The notes under the pieces were generated by a model. That model was not told the origin of the DNA, searched no databases, and worked only from the letters and a program-made list of their open reading frames with translations. The position numbers and the translations under genes are program-made. A stretch of 13,127 bases of DNA from Anaerolineaceae bacterium. Lineage in GTDB: Bacteria > Chloroflexota > Anaerolineae > Anaerolineales > Anaerolineaceae. Where the stretch lies: assembly GCA_011620445.1 (NCBI GenBank), contig WOZB01000214.1:1-13127 (forward strand), in the 5' to 3' direction. Positions 7,516 through 13,127 of the stretch are shown piece by piece (position 1 is the stretch's first letter; the number at the start of each line of letters is the position of its first letter).

Positions 7516-7626
7516 TTTTTTGTGGCAAATGCTTCTGGTATGAACGGAGGTTATATGCTTGATCAGAGCAATATATTCGTACACTTAGCCGCTGGCCACA
7601 ACTCACCCAGACCCAAACAATTTAAA

Positions 7627-7632
7627 AAGGAG
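7627..7632 (+). promoter_or_regulatory. Ribosome binding site deciding the livK start
   Basis: AAGGAG lies 6 nt before ATG 7639. The protein from this ATG begins with a clean lipoprotein signal peptide. The frame is open further upstream, but extending it would bury that signal behind 28 or more polar residues. Confidence 0.85.
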
Positions 7633-7638
7633 AGAATC

Positions 7639-8826
7639 ATGAAGTTATCCAAATTGTGCCTCGTTGCTTGTATGATGGTACTTGTAGCTGGCTTAATTGC
7701 CGGTTGCACCACACCTCAAGCGACAACTCAAGCCCCAGCTCAGGGTGCCGATCAACAACCGCCTGAAACTAAACCTGCTGAAGTTGTGATTGGCGTCTAC
7801 GAACCTATGACCGGCGCTCAAGCTGCGGGCGGTGCTCAAACCTATCAAGGTATTCAACTTGCTGCTGAACAGAATAAGGAAGTTCTTGGGGTTCCGATCA
7901 AAGTAGTGCTCGTAGACAATCGCTCCGACAAGACTGAATCTGCAACCGCCATGACGCGCCTTATCCAGCAAGAAAAAGCTATTGTTGTCATCGGCAGCTA
8001 CGGATCTTCCAATTCGATGGCTGGTGGCGAAGTATCTGAAAAAGCTGGCATTCCTGTCATCGGAGATTCACCAACTAACCCATTGGTCACCGAAGGGAAG
8101 CAATTCTACTTCCGGGTTTGCTTCATCGATCCTTTCCAGGGTCGTGTGATGGCGAAGTACGCCAAGGAAAATGGCATCCAAAAAGTGGCCATTATTAAGA
8201 ACATCTCCCAGGATTACTCTGTAGGCCTTTCCGCCTTCTTCCGCACTTCATGGAAAGAACTATACGGTAGTGAAGACGGTATTGTTGCTGAAACATCGTA
8301 TCAGGATGGTGATCAGGATTTCACCGCACAACTTGGTGCCATTAAAGACGCCGACGCAATTTACGCCCCTGGTTACTATGGTGACGCCGCCTTGCTCATG
8401 AAACAAGCTCGCGAAATGGGCTTCACAGGCCTCTTCATGGGGTCGGATGCATGGGAAGCGCCTGAATTAGGCCAGATTGCTGGTGCTGCTGCCGAAGGAG
8501 CAGTCATTAGCTCGCACTATTCTGCTGATGCGGCCACTTCACCGGACTCAAAAGCCTTCGTAGATGCCTTTAGAGCTAAATTTAACGAGACACCCAATAC
8601 TTTCGCTGCTCTTGGATATGATGCCTTTAACCTGGCTCTCGATGCCATCAAGCGGGCTAATTCGTTTGATCCAAAAGCTATCCGCGATGCCATTGCTGCA
8701 ACCAAGGATTACCCAGGAGTTACAGGGTCAATCACTATTAATGAAACCGGTGATGCCGTCAAAGATGCTGTTATCTTACAGGTCGAGAACGGTGCCTTCA
8801 AATACTTGACAACCGTCAAGCCTTAA
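7639..8826 (+). CDS. livK: Branched-chain amino acid type ABC transporter substrate-binding lipoprotein
   Basis: This 395-residue extracytoplasmic binding protein delivers solute to the LivHMGF importer encoded directly downstream. It has a lipoprotein signal peptide: basic MKLSK, a hydrophobic core, and lipobox LIAGC with C23 as the lipidated residue. A flexible Gln/Pro/Thr-rich tether (about 24-47) follows, then a Peripla_BP_6/type I fold. Typical family segments are VVIGVYEPMTGAQAAGGAQ at its start, VVIGSYGSSNSMA (ligand-site loop), GIPVIGDSPTNPLV, GYDAFNLALDAI and PGVTGSITINETGDAVKDAV near the end. The specificity is inferred from operon type only: related HAAT binding proteins also take urea, short amides or other amino acids. 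The gene is first in the operon and followed by a hairpin that may raise its mRNA level over the downstream genes. Confidence 0.93.
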   Translation: MKLSKLCLVACMMVLVAGLIAGCTTPQATTQAPAQGADQQPPETKPAEVVIGVYEPMTGAQAAGGAQTYQGIQLAAEQNKEVLGVPIKVVLVDNRSDKTESATAMTRLIQQEKAIVVIGSYGSSNSMAGGEVSEKAGIPVIGDSPTNPLVTEGKQFYFRVCFIDPFQGRVMAKYAKENGIQKVAIIKNISQDYSVGLSAFFRTSWKELYGSEDGIVAETSYQDGDQDFTAQLGAIKDADAIYAPGYYGDAALLMKQAREMGFTGLFMGSDAWEAPELGQIAGAAAEGAVISSHYSADAATSPDSKAFVDAFRAKFNETPNTFAALGYDAFNLALDAIKRANSFDPKAIRDAIAATKDYPGVTGSITINETGDAVKDAVILQVENGAFKYLTTVKP

Positions 8827-8842
8827 ACTGTCTTCCTACAAC

Positions 8843-8871
8843 CAAGGCGCTTGGATTTTCCAGGCGCCTTG
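8843..8871 (+). other. Intercistronic hairpin between livK and livH
   Basis: A 12-bp stem (CAAGGCGCTTGG with CCAGGCGCCTTG, one G-U wobble) closes an ATTTT loop. No U-run follows, so it is a poor intrinsic terminator. Its place between a binding-protein gene and the permease genes suggests a barrier to 3' exonuclease, or a partial attenuator, that leaves livK mRNA more abundant. That role is inferred from analogous transporter operons. Confidence 0.7.
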
Positions 8872-8915
8872 TCAGATTCGTCATAATGGCTATTAGCCAA
8901 GTCAGGGAATAAACT

Positions 8916-9809
8916 ATGACGTTTGAAGCTTTTATGCAAAACCTTATGAACGGGGTTTCCTTGGGCTCACTTTATGCCATGATAGCCATTGGTTACACCA
9001 TGGTGTATGGAATCCTGCGCTTAATCAACTTTGCCCATGGCGACCTGGTCATGCTGGGAGCTTATTGGGTTTTTTATGGCGTAGCCATCTTTCAACTGCC
9101 ATGGTGGGTCACTTTTCCCATTGCGATCTTGCTGACCACATTGGTAGGTATTATCATCGAACGTTCTGCTTACAAACCATTGCGAAATTATCCGCGCATA
9201 AATCTGTTTGCGGCGGCTGTAGGCGTTTCTTTCCTACTCGAAAATCTGGCAATCGTCATATTTGGTGGGCGGCCAAAAGCCTTCTCCCGTCCAGGCTTCT
9301 TGGATTCACAGATCAAAATTGGCAATGTCACATTGGTCAGCTACACACTCATCATCATTGTTACTGCCATAATCCTGTGTGCTTTGCTTATTTACATTAT
9401 CAACAGAACCAAGGTGGGTATGGCCATGCGTGCCATTTCCAAAGATCTCGAGACTACCTCGTTGATGGGTATCAATATCAATCACATAATTACCATTGCT
9501 TTCGCCATCGGTTCTGCCCTCGCAGCAGCCGGTGGTATCCTCTGGGCGGTTAAATTCCCCCAGCTTAACCCACTTATGGGTATGGCACCTGGTCTGAAAG
9601 CTTTTATTGCCGCAGTACTAGGAGGGATTGGTAATGTATGGGGAGCCATGATCGGTGGTTTGCTGTTAGGAGTGGTTGAAATTATGTTGGTTGCCCTCTT
9701 CCCTACCATGGCAGGTTATCGGGATGCATTTGCCTATGCGATTCTGATCCTTCTCCTGCTTTTCAAGCCAACTGGTATTATGGGCGAAGTCCAGGCTGAG
9801 AAGGTGTAG
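8916..9809 (+). CDS. livH: Branched-chain amino acid type ABC transporter permease LivH
   Basis: This 297-residue integral membrane protein is one of two permease subunits that form the translocation path of the HAAT importer. The N-terminal family signature LMNGVSLGSLYAMIAIGYTMVYGILRLINFAHGD is clear (roughly residues 10-43), and hydrophobic helices continue along the protein. The cytoplasmic coupling segment MAMRAISKDLETTSLMGIN (about 169-187) is expected to contact an ATPase subunit. The C-terminus FKPTGIMGE is typical. ATG 8916 follows a weak AGGGA site (8904-8908) and matches family N-termini. livM begins one base after the stop. Confidence 0.95.
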   Translation: MTFEAFMQNLMNGVSLGSLYAMIAIGYTMVYGILRLINFAHGDLVMLGAYWVFYGVAIFQLPWWVTFPIAILLTTLVGIIIERSAYKPLRNYPRINLFAAAVGVSFLLENLAIVIFGGRPKAFSRPGFLDSQIKIGNVTLVSYTLIIIVTAIILCALLIYIINRTKVGMAMRAISKDLETTSLMGININHIITIAFAIGSALAAAGGILWAVKFPQLNPLMGMAPGLKAFIAAVLGGIGNVWGAMIGGLLLGVVEIMLVALFPTMAGYRDAFAYAILILLLLFKPTGIMGEVQAEKV

Positions 9810-9810
9810 G

Positions 9811-10875
9811 ATGGCTGCAAAACGTAACCTCTATCTTACACTTGTTGCCATTACCGTAGTAGCCATTCTCCTTTGGTTTGCCCAGGAAAATCTAAATCCT
9901 TATTACCAGCGCATTCTCACACTCTCAGCCATTTATTCGATGTTTGCGGTTACCTTTAACTTGATTTTTGGCTATACCGGTCAGTTTTCTTTAGGGCACG
10001 CCGGCTTTGCCGCGGTCGGTGCTTATGTGACTGCATTGCTCACCATGTCTCCTGCACAAAAAGTCGCTAACTTTTTCCTGCAACCAATCGTCCCTTTTTT
10101 AAGGGATGTCGAATTGCCATTTTTACCGGCTCTATTGATAGGTGGCTTCGTCACAGTATTGGTCAGTCTGATCGTTGGTGTGCCTGCATTGCGCCTAAGA
10201 GGTGATTATCTGGCTATTGCCACTCTCGGATTCAGCGAGATCATTCGCGTCTTGCTGGTCAATTTGCAGCCATTAACCAACGGTGCTTTGGGGCTCAAAG
10301 GCATTCCCAGTAATACGAATCTGCTTTATGCCTGGGGTATGCTCGGTTTTTGTGTCTTTGTCTGTAAACGCCTGGTAGATTCCTCTTATGGTCGGGCGAT
10401 GAAATCAGTGCGTGATGATGAAGTAGCCGCTGAAGCCTTGGGTGTGAACCTCTTCAAACACAAAATCCTGGCCTATATCGTCTCCAGCTTCTTCGCTGGG
10501 ATTGCCGGAGGCCTCCTGGCTAATCTCATCAGCACCATCGACCCCAAAGTTTTCTACTATACTCTTGCCTACCAAATTGTGGGTATAACGGTAATGGGCG
10601 GGATGGGCAGCCTTACGGGCAGTATCATTTCCGCATCGCTATATACGATCTTCCTTGAATTGCTCCGCCCAATCGAATCCCAGATCAATATTGGCTCATT
10701 GCAGATACCAGGTATTCCAGGTATGCGCATGGTAATTTTCTCCGTCCTACTTCTAGTTGTCATCCTCTTCTATCGCAAAGGACTGATGGGAGACACTGAG
10801 TTTACTTGGGATGCACTATTCCGCTTCTTGAGGAAACCAAAAGGCAGGAATGACCAGGAAGGCAAGGTGGCGTGA
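9811..10875 (+). CDS. livM: Branched-chain amino acid type ABC transporter permease LivM
   Basis: This 354-residue second permease pairs with LivH. Recognisable family blocks are TFNLIFGYTGQFSLGHAGF (about 48-66), ALRLRGDYLAIATLGFSEI (about 127-145), GLKGIP, and the coupling segment GRAMKSVRDDEVAAEALGV (about 194-212) followed by FAGIAGGLLA. The C-terminus FYRKGLMG then a polar tail is usual. Hydrophobic helices run through most of the sequence. The gene begins one base after livH, and its TGA stop shares a base with the livG ATG (TGATG), so translation is coupled. Confidence 0.95.
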   Translation: MAAKRNLYLTLVAITVVAILLWFAQENLNPYYQRILTLSAIYSMFAVTFNLIFGYTGQFSLGHAGFAAVGAYVTALLTMSPAQKVANFFLQPIVPFLRDVELPFLPALLIGGFVTVLVSLIVGVPALRLRGDYLAIATLGFSEIIRVLLVNLQPLTNGALGLKGIPSNTNLLYAWGMLGFCVFVCKRLVDSSYGRAMKSVRDDEVAAEALGVNLFKHKILAYIVSSFFAGIAGGLLANLISTIDPKVFYYTLAYQIVGITVMGGMGSLTGSIISASLYTIFLELLRPIESQINIGSLQIPGIPGMRMVIFSVLLLVVILFYRKGLMGDTEFTWDALFRFLRKPKGRNDQEGKVA

Positions 10876-11648
10876 TGGCCGTGCTTCTCCAACTTGATCA
10901 TCTCGTTAAAAAATTTGGGGGTATCGTCGCCATTAACGACTTTTCAACCATCCTCCATCAAGGTGAGCTTTGCGCGTTGATTGGTCCCAATGGTTCTGGC
11001 AAGACCACTATTTTTAATGTCATTACAGGTATTTACACCCCCACTTCGGGGCAGGTGCATTTTAACAACGAGGATATTTCGGGGATAAAGCCAGACCAGA
11101 TTACTGGCCGCGGCATAGCCCGAACCTTCCAAAATATCAGGCTCTTCAAAGGTCTGGACGTGCTCGGTAATGTGATGTTAGGAATGCACATACATATTGC
11201 CTCAAACGTGGCTGAAGCTATAATCCGCACACCTCGTTATAACCTGGAAGAGAAAGTGATGCATACCAGCGGCATGGAACTGTTGGATGCGCTCGGACTA
11301 GCAGATTTTGCGCATGCCGAACCGACCTCCCTACCTTATGGAAAACAGCGTAAACTTGAGATTGCCCGTGCCCTGGCCACCAAACCGCAGCTCTTGCTCC
11401 TCGATGAGCCCGCTGCCGGCATGAGCCCGAGTGATGCCGAAGAACTGATGGATTTCATCACCTCCGTCATGCAGAAGTTTGACCTAACCATTTTCCTGAT
11501 TGAGCATCAAATGCGGGTAGTTATGGGCATATGCCCGCGCATCATCGTCATCGACCATGGTGAAATTATTGCTGAGGGCACCCCAGAAGAGATTCAGAAC
11601 AATAATCGCGTGATTGAAGCCTATTTGGGAGTTGAAACCCATGCTTAA
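10875..11648 (+). CDS. livG: Branched-chain amino acid type ABC transporter ATP-binding protein LivG
   Basis: This 257-residue ATPase subunit powers import from the cytoplasmic face. Motifs are Walker A GPNGSGKT (37-44), Q-loop FQNIRLF with Q86, Walker B LLLLDE (173-178), D-loop AGMSP, and switch histidine H211 in IEHQM. The signature region reads LPYGKQRKLEIARAL (153-167) rather than LSGGQ, which is the normal LivG variant. The start ATG 10875 overlaps the livM stop by one base; an in-frame GTG at 10872 would add only one residue. AAGGTGG (10864-10870) is the likely ribosome binding site. The end overlaps livF by 8 bp. Confidence 0.96.
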   Translation: MAVLLQLDHLVKKFGGIVAINDFSTILHQGELCALIGPNGSGKTTIFNVITGIYTPTSGQVHFNNEDISGIKPDQITGRGIARTFQNIRLFKGLDVLGNVMLGMHIHIASNVAEAIIRTPRYNLEEKVMHTSGMELLDALGLADFAHAEPTSLPYGKQRKLEIARALATKPQLLLLDEPAAGMSPSDAEELMDFITSVMQKFDLTIFLIEHQMRVVMGICPRIIVIDHGEIIAEGTPEEIQNNNRVIEAYLGVETHA

Positions 11649-12351
11649 AGTCGAGAATTTACATGTAAGTTATGGCGGCATCCAAGCCTTACAAGGCATT
11701 TCGATTGAAGTCCCGGATGGAAAGATCGTAGCACTTCTTGGTGCAAATGGCGCTGGCAAGAGCACGACCTTACGCACAATTATGGGTATCGTGAAGGCGA
11801 ATAAAGGCTCCGTCCTCTTCAATGGTGAAGAAATTCTTGGCTTACAGCCAGATGTGATCGTAAAAAAAGGCATCGCGATGGTTCCTGAAGGCCGCCGTGT
11901 CTTCGCGAATCTTACTGTTACTGAAAACTTAGCCCTTGGTGCATACACCCGCACTGACAAAGCTGCCATTGCCAAAGATACCGAGGATGTCTATCAGTTA
12001 TTTCCTCGCCTCAAAGAACGTGAGACCCAACCTGCGGGCACACTCTCAGGTGGAGAACAGCAGATGCTGGCTCTCGGTCGGGCAATGATGCTTAATCCAA
12101 AACTGCTTATGATCGATGAACCCTCCCTGGGTCTAGCCCCAGTCCTTTCACAAGGGGTGCTCAGCAAACTCAAAGAAGTCAACCAAACTCGCAATCAAAC
12201 CATCCTGCTTATTGAGCAGAATGCCCGGGCTGCCCTCTCAATAGCGGATTACGCCTACATCCTAAGTACAGGCCAAATTACCATCCAGGGTCCGGCTGCC
12301 CAATTGGCTGCAGATGATGGTGTTCGGCGTTCTTACCTCGGTGTCAGTTAA
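11641..12351 (+). CDS. livF: Branched-chain amino acid type ABC transporter ATP-binding protein LivF
   Basis: This 236-residue second ATPase subunit works as a heterodimer with LivG. Motifs are Walker A GANGAGKST (34-42), VPEGRRVFANLTVTENLALG (81-100) with E83 at the Q-loop position as usual for LivF, canonical signature LSGGEQQ (135-141), Walker B LLMIDE (155-160), and SLGLAP. The switch position reads IEQN, with Q193 in place of histidine, again normal for LivF. ATG 11641 was chosen: it is preceded by GGGAG (11627-11631), gives the family N-terminus MLKVENLHVSYGGI, and overlaps livG by 8 bp. An upstream in-frame codon at 11614 would add nine non-family residues. It is the last gene of the operon. 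Confidence 0.96.
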   Translation: MLKVENLHVSYGGIQALQGISIEVPDGKIVALLGANGAGKSTTLRTIMGIVKANKGSVLFNGEEILGLQPDVIVKKGIAMVPEGRRVFANLTVTENLALGAYTRTDKAAIAKDTEDVYQLFPRLKERETQPAGTLSGGEQQMLALGRAMMLNPKLLMIDEPSLGLAPVLSQGVLSKLKEVNQTRNQTILLIEQNARAALSIADYAYILSTGQITIQGPAAQLAADDGVRRSYLGVS

Positions 12352-12361
12352 TCACAATCGC

Positions 12362-12402
12362 AACAAACCATGGCTGCTTTTCGCAGCCATGGTTTGTTTG
12401 TT
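12362..12402 (+). terminator. Rho-independent terminator of the liv operon
   Basis: A perfect 16-bp stem (AACAAACCATGGCTGC, 12362-12377, and complement at 12383-12398) closes a TTTTC loop and runs into a U-containing tail (UUGUU). It starts 11 nt after the livF stop and separates the operon from the next gene. Confidence 0.9.
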
Positions 12403-12467
12403 GGGTACTGATGGCCTCATCAGGATTTCATCCTGGTCCTTTCGAAAGTGCCGCCCAGGAATGTAGG

Positions 12468-12473
12468 TATAAT
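12468..12473 (+). promoter_or_regulatory. Consensus -10 element directly upstream of the lipoprotein gene
   Basis: A perfect TATAAT ends 7 nt before ATG 12481, so transcription would be expected to start at or within a base or two of the start codon. This points to a leaderless or nearly leaderless mRNA. No convincing -35 lies about 17 bp upstream (the bases there read AAAGTG). GCGGG before the ATG is a poor Shine-Dalgarno match. Confidence 0.55.
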
Positions 12474-12480
12474 AAGCGGG

Positions 12481-13127
12481 ATGAAAAACAAGTCAACTCT
12501 CGTCCTAATCGCCCTGGTCCTCTTTCTGGGCGTTTTGTTTTCTGCCTGTACCACTACCCCCACTGAAACCACAACGCCTGAATTGCCCTCCACCGAAACC
12601 AGCGTTCCAGCAACAAAGGTACCGGAACCAACCCCTACAGAAACACCCATCCCAGCCGCACTGAGCGTTAATGGCATCAATATCCCGATGGCTTACTTTC
12701 AGGATGAGCTCTCGCGCTTCAAAATTTCCTTCGCAGAAGGCGAGGCTGTCCCAGATGAGGCTCAGGCCACCCAAGCCGTCATTGATTTCCTCACCGAGCA
12801 ATTACTGTTGGCTTCTGCCGCCCGCGCGGGAGGATACCAGGCTACAACAGAAATTATTGACCAACGCATTCAGGCTTTGACTGCCAAACTGGGTTCAGCC
12901 GAAAATCTGGCCAACTGGACCGGCGCTAATTACTATGATGAGGAAGAATTCCGCTTCTTTATCGGCCTGGGTGCCGAAGCTGCCTGGCAGCGCGACAAAA
13001 TCATTGCCACCGTCCCCGATGCCACCGAACAAGTGCGCGCACGTCAAATCTTTTCTATAAGCGAGTATGAAATTAACCAAGCGCTCAACAACCTCAATGC
13101 CGGCGCTGATTTTGGCACCTTGGCTAA
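12481..13127 (+). CDS. Lipoprotein with SurA-like region and start of a parvulin-type (PpiC) domain, 3'-truncated
   Basis: The frame is open from ATG 12481 to the window edge, giving 215 codons. A lipoprotein signal peptide is clear: MKNK, hydrophobic core, lipobox LFSAC with C23 lipidated. A Thr/Pro-rich tether follows (about 24-59, including PEPTPTETPIP). From residue 61, ALSVNGINIPMAYFQDEL is the typical opening of a SurA/PrsA-like chaperone region, helical to about 180. VRARQIFSISEYEINQALNNLNAGADFGTLA (about 185-215) matches the beginning of a parvulin peptidyl-prolyl isomerase domain. The usual histidine of the V-x-A-x-H-I motif is Q189, so activity is doubtful. It probably folds or escorts secreted proteins on the outer face of the membrane. 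The rest of the domain is not visible. Confidence 0.82.
   Translation, partial: MKNKSTLVLIALVLFLGVLFSACTTTPTETTTPELPSTETSVPATKVPEPTPTETPIPAALSVNGINIPMAYFQDELSRFKISFAEGEAVPDEAQATQAVIDFLTEQLLLASAARAGGYQATTEIIDQRIQALTAKLGSAENLANWTGANYYDEEEFRFFIGLGAEAAWQRDKIIATVPDATEQVRARQIFSISEYEINQALNNLNAGADFGTLA

Larger units (their letters stand above)
7375..7638 (+). other. Intergenic region and livK leader (no separate gene)
   Basis: This 264-bp stretch contains no independent gene I can support and no clear terminator for the upstream gene; only a poor, mismatched AGGT/ACCT hairpin is seen near 7377-7395. A weak promoter candidate is TTGATT (7415-7420) with TAGGAT (7439-7444), spacer 18. A better one is the extended -10 at 7507-7515. 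The transcript from that promoter would have a leader of about 115 nt. It contains a 7-bp inverted repeat, TTGTGGC (7520-7526) and GCCACAA (7595-7601), enclosing an internal GGAGG (7546-7550) and ATG (7555) in frame with livK. Confidence 0.55.

Noticed and set aside
7480..7638. N-terminal extension of livK to the upstream in-frame codon
   Set aside because: It would place a clean lipoprotein signal peptide 53 residues inside the protein; ATG 7639 has a good ribosome binding site.
7375..7638. Riboswitch in the livK leader
   Set aside because: I could not match it to any known riboswitch consensus; only a short inverted repeat is visible, so it is reported as a leader only.
9065..9553. Out-of-frame 162-codon open frame inside livH
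   Set aside because: It overlaps a clear LivH in another frame, and its translation has no recognisable domain.
11641..12351. LivF lacking the switch histidine (Gln) and LivG lacking a canonical LSGGQ as signs of inactive ATPases
   Set aside because: Both variants are usual for LivF and LivG families, so they do not indicate loss of function.
1..13127. Defence island, prophage, transposon or CRISPR content
   Set aside because: No integrase, transposase, repeat array, att-like direct repeat or defence-family motif was found; the genes are core or transport functions apart from the unknowns listed.

Overview
The window looks like chromosomal DNA of a mesophilic bacterium with moderate GC, most likely Chloroflexota, class Anaerolineae. 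The lineage call is an inference. It rests on proline/threonine-rich 'PTPTPT' linkers in the extracytoplasmic proteins, a membrane-anchored TPR pair with such linkers, a GroEL ending in a short GGMDY tail, and probable leaderless-type starts. All genes I can support are on the + strand. I see no tRNA, rRNA, CRISPR array, insertion sequence, integrase, attachment site or replication origin.

Layout. Positions 1-221 hold the 3' end of a SpoU/TrmH-family RNA 2'-O-methyltransferase, cut by the window edge. It overlaps by ATGA a DUF711 (UPF0210) protein of unknown function (218-1435). Next come two tandem, distantly similar membrane-anchored TPR proteins (1487-2809 and 2815-4275). They share the same N-terminal layout and a matching pair of C-terminal cysteines. 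A sigma-70-type promoter and a perfect CIRCE operator (4314-4380) precede groES-groEL (4407-6361), which ends at a strong intrinsic terminator (6382-6418). A stand-alone gene (6505-7374) encodes a ferritin-like domain joined to a VIT1/CCC1 transporter, a probable iron or manganese exporter. A long leader with an extended -10 promoter then leads to a complete five-gene branched-chain amino acid type (HAAT) ABC transporter operon: livK, livH, livM, livG, livF (7639-12351). A hairpin separates livK from livH, and an intrinsic terminator closes the operon (12362-12402). The window ends inside a lipoprotein gene (12481 to edge) with a SurA-like chaperone region and the start of a parvulin-type domain.

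How the genes work together. The clearest units are groESL (HrcA/CIRCE-controlled chaperonin) and livKHMGF. In the latter, a lipid-anchored binding protein feeds a two-permease, two-ATPase importer. The TPR pair is probably co-expressed (5-nt gap) and may act as a cell-surface scaffold. No terminator separates it from groESL, so read-through is possible.

I found no convincing evidence of a wholly new defence or mobile system. The least-explained content is the DUF711 gene, the paired TM-(PT)n-TPR proteins with conserved cysteines, the structured livK leader, and a parvulin-like domain lacking the usual histidine at the start of its core.
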